A stretch of 64,000 nt of DNA from Manduca sexta (GCF_014839805.1 NC_051142.1:14850589-14914588); one strand, 5' to 3'. Shown: positions 1 through 12,968, counted from the stretch's first letter. The notes: a model not told the origin generated them from the letters alone. A program made the numbers and translations.

Positions 1-399
1 ATTTAAAGGAAAGGAATAAATATCGAATAAAACTATTTTTCGGATTTTATTGCGGTTTTTTATATTATGATTTTAGAAATGTCGAAAGATTCCCATATAC
101 CTAAAAAATCATCATAGAGGAATAAAGATTAGTGAAATGATTTATTTGAAAATTTCTGCATTATACTTACAGTACTTACCATACGTGGTACAAATACTAG
201 TTACTTTATTTTTACAATTCAAACGTTATTATTATGAGACTTAAAATCCATTATTGTCTGATTATAAAAATACCCATATTAACGTTTGCGTACGGTTATG
301 TACTATTCTTTAAGAGTGTCGCGTTCATCATCAAACTATTACTTTCTCGTCACTTATAAAAAAGTCAATTAGAAATGAACACACGTTTCAATGAGGACG
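1..399. other. AT-rich DNA, nothing recognised
   Basis: No open frame of note, no repeat I recognise and no RNA gene signature. Confidence 0.5.
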
Positions 400-589
400 T
401 GCCCTTACATCTGTTGCTGACACCCGAAACTGGATGACAGCTGTCGCCCTGTCACAGAGCGCGTTGTGATGGAATTTGTGAAATTGAAAATGATTTCAAT
501 AGTGTTCCGGGTTCAACTGAACGTTTCTTGTTTATTTTATAGCAAATTATAAAGGTAATTGACGTTGACGTTTACATTGAGATAGAGAG

Positions 590-715
590 AGGTTAAAGCT
601 CAATTTAGACGGATCAACTATTGTTAGCAATAATCGCACGGAATTATTGCTCGAAAGTTACGTCGTCTAAACACGTCCAATGGCGAGGCAATTCTTGCCT
701 CTATTGACATATAAG
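590..715. repeat. Dispersed repeat, first of two copies in the window
   Basis: Similar in order and content to 62490-62605. Shared blocks are a 'ggatcaa(c/t)tattgtt' stretch, an interrupted 'ataatcg.acg.aattatt' core and a 'ggcgaggcaattct' block followed by 'acata'. The core here is a small hairpin, AGCAATAAT (626-634) against ATTATTGCT (643-651). It looks like a MITE-type repeat. The outer limits are not resolved and no target-site duplication is seen. Confidence 0.5.
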
Positions 716-759
716 AGTATTTTTACAGACATTCGACAATCTGTTACTACTATTTGCTA

Positions 760-1859
760 CGTCTAAATGAGGCTTAAGAAGTACTTATAAAGAATTATTA
801 GTACACATTCGCATGTTGCACGTACAATCGGACAAGTTGGTGCTAGTACACTTCCAAACACATTTTGCTTGACCGGTCTAATGTCCCGAGATATTTAGAC
901 ACGCCCCTGTCTCATATTTCACCAATTACGACAGTTTTGGAGATGTGCGAAAGGAACAGCAGATAACTATTATTGTTTACTTTAGTTGTATTTTACTGAT
1001 TGACGACGCGCACGCAACTATTAAGTACCAGTAGTATTTTGCTCACAATTATTTTTCGTTTACGGACACCGATATCTTGCCACTACGTAGACTTATGTTC
1101 GTTTACTGGACTCTTAATTACTTAGTCGCCGACCCGTCATGTGACTACTGCACCATGGATTATATATTCCGGGAATTAAATATTACAGTAAGTAAATCAG
1201 TCATACTATACTATATAATATTTTAATATTAATTTTAACTAGTGGACGTTAATATGCGTGGGAAAAATATCGTCAGGGCAGAGAACTAATAATTAAAATT
1301 TTGCAGTTTTGAGAAAATCGCGGTTTATGGCTTTTTAATTATTGGTCATCATAATTAATTATATTTAAAGCCAACATAGACCACCTTTTAAGCTCTTTTA
1401 AATATAATTATAATATTATTGAGTTTTGATGAATACTTATTCCTTTAATTGTGTAAAACAGACTTCAATATGCTACTTATTATATTTTATATTAATCCTT
1501 AAGTTATCCTATCTATCGTAGGGTCAAATATCATTAGTCATTGTGTGTTTTTGCCAAAAAATTAACATAGTGCTATTGATCATACTTGTAGTAATCTATG
1601 TAGTATGTTATTTAAGTTGCTTTACGAATAATCAAATGTCAAAATATTGAAAAGAAATATAATTGGAAAACTTAAAAGTACTCAATGCAAAAATAAACTA
1701 CTTCGACAGGTATACTCACTATACTTATAGGTGTTACCTATCTTTTCTTGATCTCAGTTAAAAATTCAGAGTTTTCGATATTGAAACAGCAGTAGCATTA
1801 AGCGTAACTTTTACCGTCAACTTTTAATAGTAAACTCTAATTTAATGTTGGGAATATAT
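760..1859. other. Featureless AT-rich stretch
   Basis: Very AT-rich, with stops in all frames. No coding signal or recognised repeat. Confidence 0.5.
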
Positions 1860-2066
1860 TAAGACAGGCCGGTAAGCCTTTTAGTCCAGTCAATAAGCTC
1901 AAAAAGGTGTCAATTTATGTATTATAAAGATCCAAAAATATGAGTGATAGCTCATTCGATTTGGATAACATGACGTCTAGAAAAATAATCTTTAGTGTTC
2001 ATTGGCACTTAAAAATACAATTGTTATTAAGAGGATAAAGAGGTTCTTCGATAACTTAAAAATAAG

Positions 2067-2117
2067 AAATAAGGAGGAATTTAATTTAAATCCTCCTTAT
2101 TTAAGAAATAAGGAGGA
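2067..2117. repeat. 12-bp motif present three times in alternating orientation
   Basis: AAATAAGGAGGA occurs at 2067-2078 and 2106-2117, and its exact reverse complement at 2091-2102. The first two form a hairpin with a 12-nt loop. Function unknown. The AGGAGG core has no ribosome-binding meaning in a eukaryotic, non-coding context. Confidence 0.7.
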
Positions 2118-2229
2118 AATTTCCAATTTAAAGAAGAAGACGCCCGAAATTCTATCTCCTTTATTAATAATTTTTATTTAATGCCAAAAATATAGACGAG
2201 TATAAATAATTTATGGATAGGCGATAATT

Positions 2230-4270
2230 TGTTTTATTACAGTAATATTGCATAGCCAACATTTTTATTGCTGCACATGTGCAGTTTAAAAGTGTAAAGA
2301 TTTCACATAAAAAGGGTCTTTGTTAGAGGACGACATTTTTATGTTTTTGTTAACCCCGGTTCCATGTCGACGCCTTTATCGGAAAGCGGCGTCCATTGTT
2401 TATTGAATTTAGACGAGTTTAAAGATTTTAAGTAGTGGTAATATGATTTCTTACTAGAGTAATTAACTATGTCGGCGCGTTTGTAAGATCCGCTTATAGA
2501 CGTTTAAGTCCCACCCAGTTTAACCCAGAGGTTTCTGTTATTATTGTTTCTTTTACAACTACATAATATGTAGCACTGAATTAAAGTAGAATTACAATCC
2601 GCTTTAATGCAAATTTGGGATTTTTATCTCAATAAAATGTGTGCAATTATGGAAAACAGAGCTGATTTTTTACTTAATTTGGATTATTTCGTACTTGACC
2701 CACGTATTTTGTGTCGGCCGCACTGGCGTTCTGCTCCCATATAAATTTTATTATTTTGGCACTGTAGTCATTACGTTAAAATATTATTAGAATAATAGAT
2801 TTTAGTAATTAATATATAATTTAATTGTATTACAGAGAACCACTGTCCCTCGATGTATACACTAGGATGCGGATGAGAGCTTCATCGCCAACCGATCCAG
2901 AGCGCACACTCTACTCAACCTGCCTGCTGAGCGTATCAAACTTGTAATGAATACAATTAAATCATATCACTGAAGTAACAAAAAATGTGTTTTATTTACA
3001 TAGACTTTCTACGAAATTTCATTTTACATGTGTATCTCATTATTTATTGGTGTTGCAAATATATTATCTACTATATTCGATTTTAACTTTTGATAATTAT
3101 ATATCGTAGCGATATGTGCGTGAGCCTCATCGACTGGTTCACAAAACGAGCCTATTGAAATAAATCATTTTATTTGAAAGATTTGATTGTGAGATTTAAA
3201 AAATATTTACTTTAAATATTACACTTAAAATGAACTCTGCAAATATAAACGTTATTACATTTGGAAGGCATCCCGAAAAAGTTAAGTAATCAAAAATCTT
3301 GTTTAGTTATCTCTGAAAATAATTACTTACTGCGAATATTTTTTTCAAATTTTCTTATTTTTAAAATTTTTCCTTTATATCCGTAAATGATAATAATAAC
3401 ACTTACTTATGTAAAAAACAGGTAGTTATATCTTTTGACGAATCGTGAAATTATTTGTATGAATTACTCAGCCATGACTTTTCTTTCTTATCAATGAAGG
3501 GTCTAAAATTATTATTGTAATGACTCCAAGTTACTAATTTTGGCACATTATTATTCAATAAGTTTGAGGTTGGTTGGAATTTATTCGAAACATAAAACCA
3601 GCGCCCATACAAAAACGGACATGTCCTTTAAAAGTAAATAAAATGTTCAAAAAGCATAAAACAATTGAGAAAAATATAATAATTTCTAATAATGAAACGA
3701 ATAACAATAATTTATGATTATGTGAATGATTTAACGAATTAAATAAACTGAACTGTTTAAGTAATTTATATAATTCAAAATTCAATCATAATATGCAGCT
3801 ATTAAATCGGTAAAAAATCAATAACTGTAAGTTGATTATAGACTTTGGGTTTTAACTCAGCGAAAACTAAATAATTGGCTAAAGAAAGTAACTAAAATTT
3901 ACAAACTGGACATGTGCAGCAATAAAATGTTAGCCTTGCAAATACTACTGTAATAAGAATTCAAATCTACGCCTACACTTATATTCTTTAAATGCCTCTT
4001 AATTCAATAGCATAACAATCGACTCAGTTTAACGATAAATGCGTCCACGTAAGACCGGTGTCAATACAAACATTGATAAAAAATGCGCTCTTTAACAAAC
4101 CATTTTTATGTGATATATTTATTCTTTTCAAACAACATCTGCAGCAATAAAAATGTTGGCCTTTCAATATTACTCTAATAAAAGCATATTACCACCTACA
4201 CATAAAATCTTTAAACTCGCCTCAAATTCAATAAATAATAATCGCTGCATATCGATAAATAGTCCAATTA
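2230..4270. repeat. Inverted-repeat structure made of decayed subrepeats
   Basis: The block 2230-2458 resembles the reverse complement of 3940-4185: a 'gtaatatt...gccaacatttttattgctgc' segment, a 'cacataaaaa.gg.tttgtta' segment and a 'ttattgaattt...gagtttaaagatttta' segment occur in matching inverted order. The right arm also contains a direct repeat (about 3915-4035 against 4140-4260). The spacer holds about 1.5 kb, including a possible small exon. A DNA transposon with long, subrepeat-rich inverted ends would explain this, but no transposase is readable and the outer ends are not found. Confidence 0.4.
2836..2947 (+). other. Possible small terminal exon (left duplicate)
   Basis: A pyrimidine-rich 'tgtattacag' acceptor-like sequence ends at 2835. 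One frame then stays open for 36 codons, starting EPLSLDVYTRMRMRASS and ending ...CLLSVSNL before TAA (2945-2947). I recognise no domain, and no upstream exon was found. The same segment lies in the right duplicate at 6119-6230. The stretch is more GC-rich than its surroundings, which is why it is listed. Chance remains quite possible. Confidence 0.2.
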
Positions 4271-4740
4271 ACTACTTCAAAAAGGTGTTTAATAGTTCAA
4301 ATTAGAATGAAAAAAAGGTATTTCGTTATTAACTCAAAAACTATTCATATTTAAGATAAAAAAAGATCATTAAGAGGAAATAAAAAAACAATATCTCCAA
4401 GAAGCTAATAATTTTAGGTCAATTATTTTAACTTTAATGTTAATACATAATATTTGTAAATACAGAGATTGGAATAAAATGTTATCGTCTAAGTTTTTGA
4501 AATAAAATAAAATAACAATTCAAATAATGAAATCTATTAACTATGATTTATTATTATAATATGAATTATTGAACGAATTGAATAAACTGAACAGTTTAAA
4601 TTTTTACGATTCAAAATTCAATCATAATATTATGCAGCCATTGAATTTATTTAATAAATTAATTATAGACTATGGGTTTAAAGAGACCGAAAACTAAAAA
4701 ACGGCTTAAAAAGTAGCTAATCATAATTTACTAACAAAAT
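3712..4740. repeat. Decayed direct repeat, ~835-bp spacing
   Basis: The stretch 3712-3900 and the stretch 4548-4740 share blocks in the same order: 'gaattaaataaactgaac.gtttaa', 'attcaaaattcaatcataat', 'gcagc(t/c)att', 'attatagact(t/a)tgggttt' and 'gcgaaaactaaa'. Divergence is high, so this is an old duplication or two copies of one repeat. It lies inside the duplicated contig end and so reappears on the right side of the gap. Confidence 0.6.
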
Positions 4741-5239
4741 ATAGTTGTGACAAATATGGCGGAAATTGCTTTAAAATGATTATTTTTTTAATACAACATA
4801 AAGTTTGGTTTGTTAAAAGTTAAAAAGAAGGTAATCAAGCATATAATATGATATAAAATAATTAACATAATGTCGTTTCTTATTTATTAAAAAATAATGC
4901 CAAAAATTTAACAATATAAACACTGTAAATCGCGATTGTCTCCAAACTATAAAACTTTTGTTATTACGTTCCTTATGCCGACGATATGCGTCTTACAAGT
5001 ATAGGAATTATCGTCATAGCATAGACGTGCGCGCATCAATTTTAATTTCGTTTTCTATTATACACTCAGCAGCGGTTCGGTAGTGTTACGTAACGTCATT
5101 GCAGGTAGCCAGCAGATTTACGACCGATATCGACCATGAATCGATCCCAAACCCCGCCTCCCAAACGTAGTAAAACAAATTTGCCAAGTTATTTTGACCC
5201 TTAGGGTGGTCGACCGCCAACTTTGCTGATTGTACGTAT

Positions 5240-5739
5240 NNNNNNNNNNNNNNNNNNNNNNNNNNNNNNNNNNNNNNNNNNNNNNNNNNNNNNNNNNNNN
5301 NNNNNNNNNNNNNNNNNNNNNNNNNNNNNNNNNNNNNNNNNNNNNNNNNNNNNNNNNNNNNNNNNNNNNNNNNNNNNNNNNNNNNNNNNNNNNNNNNNNN
5401 NNNNNNNNNNNNNNNNNNNNNNNNNNNNNNNNNNNNNNNNNNNNNNNNNNNNNNNNNNNNNNNNNNNNNNNNNNNNNNNNNNNNNNNNNNNNNNNNNNNN
5501 NNNNNNNNNNNNNNNNNNNNNNNNNNNNNNNNNNNNNNNNNNNNNNNNNNNNNNNNNNNNNNNNNNNNNNNNNNNNNNNNNNNNNNNNNNNNNNNNNNNN
5601 NNNNNNNNNNNNNNNNNNNNNNNNNNNNNNNNNNNNNNNNNNNNNNNNNNNNNNNNNNNNNNNNNNNNNNNNNNNNNNNNNNNNNNNNNNNNNNNNNNNN
5701 NNNNNNNNNNNNNNNNNNNNNNNNNNNNNNNNNNNNNNN
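5240..5739. other. Assembly gap, exactly 500 N
   Basis: Five hundred consecutive N. A round number suggests an arbitrary scaffold-gap placeholder and not a measured distance. Any reading frame crossing it is an artefact. Confidence 0.99.
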
Positions 5740-8537
5740 GTATTAACTATGTCGGCGCGTTTGTAAGATCCGCTTATAGACGTTTAAGTCCCACCCAGTT
5801 TAACCCAGAGGTTTCTGTTATTATTGTTTCTTTTACAACTACATAATATGTAGCACTGAATTAAAGTAGAATTACAATCCGCTTTTAATGCAAATTTGGG
5901 ATTTTTATCTCAATAAAATGTGTGCAATTATGGAAAACAGAGCTGATTTTTTTTACTTAATTTGGATTATTTCGTACTTGACCCACGTATTTTGTGTCGG
6001 CCGCACTGGCGTTCTGCTCCCATATAAATTTTATTATTTTGGCACTGTAGTCATTACGTTAAAATATTATTAGAATAATAGATTTTAGTAATTAATATAT
6101 AATTTAATTGTATTACAGAGAACCACTGTCCCTCGATGTATACACTAGGATGCGGATGAGAGCTTCATCGCCAACCGATCCAGAGCGCACACTCTACTCA
6201 ACCTGCCTGCTGAGCGTATCAAACTTGTAATGAATACAATTAAATCATATCACTGAAGTAACAAAAATGTGTTTTATTTACATAGACTTTCTACGAAATT
6301 TCATTTTACATGTGTATCTCATTATTTATTGGTGTTGCAAATATATTATCTACTATATTCGATTTTAACTTTTGATAATTATATATCGTAGCGATATGTG
6401 CGTGAGCCTCATCGACTGGTTCACAAAACGAGCCTATTGAAATAAATCATTTTATTTGAAAGATTTGATTGTGAGATTTAAAAAAATATTTACTTTAAAT
6501 ATTACACTTAAAATGAACTCTGCAAATATAAACGTTATTACATTTGGAAGGCATCCCGAAAAAAGTTAAGTAATCAAAAATCTTGTTTAGTTATCTCTGA
6601 AAATAATTACTTACTGCGAATATTTTTTTTTTCAAATTTTCTTATTTTTAAAATTTTTCCCTTTATATCCGTAAATGATAATAATAACACTTACTTATGT
6701 AAAAAAAAACAGGTAGTTATATCTTTTGACGAATCGTGAAATTATTTGTATGAATTACTCAGCCATGACTTTTCTTTCTTATCAATGAAGGGTCTAAAAT
6801 TATTATTGTAATGACTCCAAGTTACTAATTTTTGGCACATTATTATTCAATAAGTTTGAGGTTGGTTGGAATTTATTCGAAACATAAAACCAGCGCCCAT
6901 ACAAAAAACGGACATGTCCTTTAAAAGTAAATAAAATGTTCAAAAAAGCATAAAAACAATTGAGAAAAAATATAATAATTTCTAATAATGAAACGAATAA
7001 CAATAATTTATGATTATGTGAATGATTTAACGAATTAAATAAACTGAACTGTTTAAGTAATTTATATAATTCAAAATTCAATCATAATATGCAGCTATTA
7101 AATCGGTAAAAAATCAATAACTGTAAGTTGATTATAGACTTTGGGTTTTAACTCAGCGAAAACTAAATAATTGGCTAAAGAAAGTAACTAAAATTTACAA
7201 ACTGGACATGTGCAGCAATAAAATGTTAGCCTTGCAAATACTACTGTAATAAGAATTCAAATCTACGCCTACACTTATATTCTTTAAATGCCTCTTAATT
7301 CAATAGCATAACAATCGACTCAGTTTAACGATAAATGCGTCCACGTAAGACCGGTGTCAATACAAACATTGATAAAAAATGCGCTCTTTAACAAACCATT
7401 TTTATGTGATATATTTATTCTTTTCAAACAACATCTGCAGCAATAAAAAATGTTGGCCTTTCAATATTACTCTAATAAAAGCATATTACCACCTACACAT
7501 AAAATCTTTAAACTCGCCTCAAATTCAATAAATAATAATCGCTGCATATCGATAAATAGTCCAATTAACTACTTCAAAAAGGTGTTTAATAGTTCAAATT
7601 AGAATGAAAAAAAGGTATTTCGTTATTAACTCAAAAACTATTCATATTTAAGATAAAAAAAGATCATTAAGAGGAAATAAAAAACAATATCTCCAAGAAG
7701 CTAATAATTTTAGGTCAATTATTTTAACTTTAATGTTAATACATAATATTTGTAAATACAGAGATTGGAATAAAATGTTATCGTCTAAGTTTTTGAAATA
7801 AAATAAAATAACAATTCAAATAATGAAATCTATTAACTATGATTTATTATTATAATATGAATTATTGAACGAATTGAATAAACTGAACAGTTTAAATTTT
7901 TACGATTCAAAATTCAATCATAATATTATGCAGCCATTGAATTTATTTAATAAATTAATTATAGACTATGGGTTTAAAGAGACCGAAAACTAAAAAACGG
8001 CTTAAAAAAGTAGCTAATCATAATTTACTAACAAAATATAGTTGTGACAAATATGGCGGAAATTGCTTTAAAATGATTATTTTTTTAATACAACATAAAG
8101 TTTGGTTTGTTAAAAGTTAAAAAGAAGGTAATCAAGCATATAATATGATATAAAATAATTAACATAATGTCGTTTCTTATTTATTAAAAATAATGCCAAA
8201 AATTTAACAATATAAACACTGTAAATCGCGATTGTCTCCAAACTATAAAACTTTTGTTATTACGTTCCTTATGCCGACGATATGCGTCTTACAAGTATAG
8301 GAATTATCGTCATAGCATAGACGTGCGCGCATCAATTTTAATTTCGTTTTCTATTATACACTCAGCAGCGGTTCGGTAGTGTTACGTAACGTCATTGCAG
8401 GTAGCCAGCAGACTTACGACTGATATCGATCTATGCAATCGATCCCAAACCCCGCCTCCCAAACGTAGTAAAACAAATTTGCCAAGTTATTTTGACCCTT
8501 AGGGTGGTCGACCGCCAACTTTGCTGATTGTACGTAT
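5740..8537. repeat. Right copy of the ~2.8-kb duplication bordering the gap
   Basis: Counterpart of 2460-5239, with the same contents: possible small exon at 6119-6230, decayed direct repeats, and the 'gcagcaataaaa' repeat units. Homopolymers are often one to three bases longer than in the left copy (for example the T run near 5948 and A runs near 6480 and 6703). The sequence to the right of 8537 is unique. Confidence 0.9.
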
Positions 8538-9229
8538 CCGTGAATGAATTAATGTCGTCATGACAACGCAATGCTCACGTATCAACAAAGTAAAAAAATA
8601 TAGTATGACGTTTTATTTGCATCTATATATAGTGTCCCTTCATTTATAATAAATTATGATTTTTTACTATACTGTGTAAAATTATATAAAGATAATCGAC
8701 CTATATCAAAAATGCGACGATTTTTCTGATATTTTTATCACGAAAAATTAAGGAAACGACATATTTTGCTACTGGACTTTACTCTTGAGATCTAACAAAT
8801 CTCTCCCTACTTTCCTATATCATTCTTTGTTCTTAAAAATAAATAAACCCACAAACTAAAGATTTAAGGGTGTCGATTCTCTGTAATTATCATATTATCA
8901 TTGTTAATTTCCAATATTTTTTTATTTTTATTTTTTATTATTATCGTAAAACAGTCTATAGTTAACAATAATGCTGAGTACAAGTTTCATGCGTAGAAAA
9001 ACAAAGTCTAGCGAGATAAATGGTTTTTCATATTGTTAATGAGTTGAAAAATTTCAGCACTTAACCACCATTACGCTGAGGGTTCTAGAAACATTTATTA
9101 TACGATATTATTTCTAGACGAAATGAGATTTTAGTTGCATCTTTATTCTACGACTTAATGATTGGACCACGACTTTCTTAGACTAAAAGCAATCAATTAC
9201 GGTCGTTAACGACTTCATAATTCAATTCC
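8538..9229. other. Unique AT-rich DNA after the duplication
   Basis: No coding signal, RNA gene or recognised mobile element. Confidence 0.5.
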
Positions 9230-9320
9230 CTTTGAATAAAATATTGTATTGATCACGTAGGCGAACATAGTTGCTCTTATGACAGGTCAAGATATATGTT
9301 AATAATAATTATTATAATTA
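9230..9320 (-). mobile_element. Retroelement 3'-tail fragment (pair of 19795-19880)
   Basis: Its reverse complement matches 19795-19880 through a block containing 'aactatgttcgcctacgtgat' followed by an AT-rich tail. I recognise this block as one that precedes (TTTTA)n-type tails in many lepidopteran repeats and infer a non-LTR retrotransposon 3' end. No coding part is present. Confidence 0.5.
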
Positions 9321-10194
9321 AGAATTAGGTTCTTTTATAACTACATACACTTAGTGCTAGAAATCAAATAAAAAAAAGGAAGCAGAATGTTACTAAAAAG
9401 ACGGCTCAGGCTGGCAGCTATTAGGAGAAAATATATATATGTATATTTTAATAATAAATGTTAAGAACGTTTCGCAATCCGGTGAAGACAATATAGGCCC
9501 TAACATAGCTAACCTACCAGCCTTTCACTAGGTACCTAAGCGATGACTGCTCGAAGAAGAAATGCAGAAAGAAACTTAGGTCTTCAACTTCAACATCAGG
9601 GCTTTTTTTGTCATCGATTGTCCGTTGGATCTTTTGTAATTTTTTTTCCAAGTCTTTTGTCTACTGTATCTGATTAGTTCTATAAGCTAATGCACGCACA
9701 CCGTTAAAATGGGGACAAAATCTTACATAAATAGCATAGCGTTTACCAACCCACAAGTCACTTATTGGTCTAATCATTTACATATATATGTAGCTCTAAT
9801 GGAGTCCACGTTTAAGATAACAAAATTTATCAGAATCTACTAAAATATACAACCTATTTAAAAGTTGCAGATAAAAGAACAATAGAGACTTTCCCCTGTC
9901 ACCAGCTTAACCACAACTCAAAAATTCAGTCAATCCAATGAGCGTCCACAACAACCAATCAGTACGGGACACCTTCAAAAATGCATAAAGCCTCAGTTGG
10001 GGAATTTGCGAAATTTTACCGTTCATTCCGAAAATATCTAGAGTTTCGCAATGTTGCGATGCGTTCTGTGTTCTGGATTATTTGTGGAATTTTAGATGTA
10101 CTTACGGATATTGGTTTGTATTTAATAAAATGTGTTTTGTTTTAAAGAATACCATTTTTTTTTATGTAACAAATTTTGGCAGAGATGAATCTTG
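9321..10194. other. Featureless stretch
   Basis: Mixed AT-rich sequence without a coding signal or recognised repeat. Confidence 0.5.
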
Positions 10195-10300
10195 TGACCC
10201 CACTACACCAGATGCTAAATAGAGCGGGGTCTAATAGAATGTCGACTGATGAGAGATGATTACACCTCGACAGTTGACACAATTATGCCGGCCTATTACA
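10195..10300 (-). mobile_element. Fragment of poly(A) retroelement family P
   Basis: The reverse complement carries the family's right half: 'ggccggcataattgtgtc', then the 'taatcatctctc.tcagtcgac' block, then 'gtgcagtggggtcac' in degenerate form. The left half is missing, as expected of a 5'-truncated retroelement copy. Family P is my label for a ~240-bp repeat that recurs at 14245, 24124, 27805, 41213, 46307, 52887 and 62372. Confidence 0.65.
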
Positions 10301-12968
10301 CGGATATAAACTCGACGTGTTTTGAAGCTTTATGGAGATGAGAACATCGACCATTAATTGCAACTTCAGACAACGTGTTGTTTTTATAAATAGTATACAC
10401 GATTTTTTTCCACGATTTGGATAACGATCACGAAATCCCCAAATTCATATCCCAAATATTAAGCTATCACCAGATTGATTGTTAAGAGAATTTTAAAATA
10501 CCACATAGAAACACTAGCAATAAGAATTACTCAGAGCTTCTAACTAAATTGACGCACTAACCAGAAATTACCATAAAATCCCTAAACACCTTAAAAATAT
10601 TAAAATAAGAAATAACGTTCCAAATAAAATAACTGAACGAAAATAAATTATAAATTCCTCAAACTTATCGCATAAGTGAATGAATCTCATACGAATCACT
10701 AAAGAAATAATTGCAAAACTCAGATTATTCCCCACCACAGTTGGCAACATAAAATCTTGGCTTAGCAAAGGGACAAAAACGCTTGTCGCGTCGCCTTTAG
10801 ACGCAGCTGCTGGCAGGGATATCGATTGCAAAAAGAACAGACGGACGGACAAACTAACGACGTGTACACAAGGGGCGTCACCGCTCACATTTGAGCACGT
10901 CTTTACCGCTTGGCTTTGCCTTTTTACGCCATTATTTGTTCTGTGCTAAGTCTTAGGTTTCGTAGGGAAAATTCGCTTTCATTTTTTAGGGAGCATACCG
11001 CAATAGAATTATGCTAGAGTTTTAATTTATTAATAGCAATTAATAACACTGTAATACGGGCTATTTTTCTTCTATCAAAAAAGATTTTGAGGACATAAGA
11101 GACGTATGAATATATAGAAGTGTCCATACATGTCTTCAGGTGAGAAATTCCGCACCAAATGGTAAGTACAGTGCAGTCCAAGAAAAAAAATATAATGCGA
11201 GAGACATTCCTTGCCAGGGAAAAATGGTTAGCAGCGGTGAAATAACCAAACCAGTATTAGCTAAATTCAAAGTTATACACGTAAAAGCAACTAATAAAAT
11301 AATTTAACTATTTATACTTATTGCGTTAATTCTCAGCACAAACAGATTATATACCACTATTCAAAGAATATAACGAAATCCGAAGTAACCACTAAATTGT
11401 CTTTTGTTGGAAACTGGAATGAAGGTAAGTACAGTTTGTACAAAACCTTAACGGGCACAAAGCAAGTGATAAATATTTGCACTGGGATCAGAGCAGATGC
11501 GACGTCTTATTCTTTTACAGAACATGTTTGAGATGGTGTACGGGATGCCTTTTAAGAAGCTTGTTAGTAGTAAAGCTATGGTAGATCTCAATAGGCTTAG
11601 TGTTAGAATGCGAATGTAGTCATTTATTTTGGGAGCATATTGCGTGACTTCTGTATTTGGTCGTAATATATTTGGCGAGTAGCATTTATTAAATCGTAGT
11701 GACTATTTTGCAAGAATAATTGACAGCGTGAAATGTATTTGGTCATTATAAATTTGGCGAATGGCACGTATTGATTCGTAGTAAAATGCTATAAGTCTAC
11801 CACGAGGCATAGTATTTATTTCTCAGAAATTACAGTATAGAAAGCGCAAAGAGCGAGAGAAGACTATCATAAAGTCGGATAATAAGTTTGGCGAGAAGTG
11901 TATGAATACTACAAATATATAATATTATATAAGTATTTCTCAACAATATAATTACATATAAAAAACTGATCCGCAATTTTCTCAATGACTCCGTTAAATT
12001 AAATTATGTTTAGCAGATTAAGTTAATTTTTGTTTACATTTTATGGATTATTATTTTACATCTACTCATTTTTCAGTAGTTAATTATTACTTTTTTTCAT
12101 AATCGTTATTATTTAATTATATCACTCGCACTTGTATAAGTTTATTGTATAACACAAGTTTGGATTATAATTATGTCCAAAAACCTCATTGGTAGCTAAA
12201 AGGATCTATTGTAACCTATTTTGTGTGTAAAATAAATAAAATAAAAATAAAGAAATAATATTATTAAACACATAACAACCATCTGCTACTTCAGAACCTA
12301 AATAATTGTTACAAAAACGTACATAGAAAATTACTTTACAGTTAGAACAGAAAATTAACTTAATAAAATTCATAACGTATTTTAGTTGAGTTTCAAATAT
12401 TAATTTTACGAACGGATGAAATTTAAAACTGAATGTTAATGTTATTGAAGATATAATATGAATGAAGCAATTTCGAAAACTAATAACCCAAGGCAATAAA
12501 TAATGTAGTTAGATTAATTTTAGTCCAACTTGCAACAAGCTAGTCATTTTTTAATTAAAACTTGGCACGCGCAATGCCATTTTTTTCTTTGACATTGTTT
12601 TAAGTTAGAACGTATGAACTTTTAGATTTTATCAATGGCAAAAACGGCTAATAGTAAAATGTACGAAATGAAATATTTGAATTGAACATTTTATAGAATT
12701 AAATATATTGCTTTGGTATTTAGCTTGGATGATAAATTATTTAAATGGAGATTAATCCATTCAAATATTTTATTCTTATTTGTTTGAATCGAAATTAATC
12801 AGTAACACGCTTTTGGCTTTGGATTTAGGCATTTTATTCATCCAGTCATGAGCTTGGTAGTCTAATATATGAGGAGGAGGGAAGGATATGAGACATCTAC
12901 GACCGTCAGCCATTTTCACTCAATACATGGATATACTCTTTAACAAATCAAATAAATCTATATTGAAA
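10301..12968. other. Long stretch without a supported gene
   Basis: A patch at 10780-10935 is more GC-rich and has overlapping frames open on both strands (89 and 106 codons). Neither shows a domain or splice context, so they are not called as genes. The rest is AT-rich and featureless. Confidence 0.5.

Larger units (their letters stand above)
2460..5239. repeat. Left copy of a ~2.8-kb duplication bordering the assembly gap
   Basis: Nearly identical to 5740-8537. This copy ends at the last base before the N run, where its partner continues into new sequence at 8538. The partner begins at the first base after the N run. Most differences are homopolymer lengths, with a few substitutions near the right end. 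The arrangement is that of two contigs whose overlapping ends were not merged. Confidence 0.9.

Noticed and set aside
2067..2117. AGGAGG as Shine-Dalgarno sites, or the hairpin as a terminator
   Set aside because: The window is eukaryotic and no bacterial gene follows.
3555..3785. 76-codon minus-strand frame, repeated with changes at 6803-7081
   Set aside because: AT-driven and hydrophobic, with the frame altered by homopolymer differences between the two copies. No domain or coding bias.
5223..5846. Reading frames of 178-207 codons across the N run
   Set aside because: They consist almost wholly of N codons from the assembly gap.
2460..8537. Genuine tandem segmental duplication
   Set aside because: Edges match contig ends exactly and the differences are mostly homopolymer lengths, so an assembly artefact is the better explanation.
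10568..10949. Overlapping frames of 106 (minus) and 89 (plus) codons
   Set aside because: Both strands are open over a GC-richer patch, with no recognised domain, splice structure or homologue.
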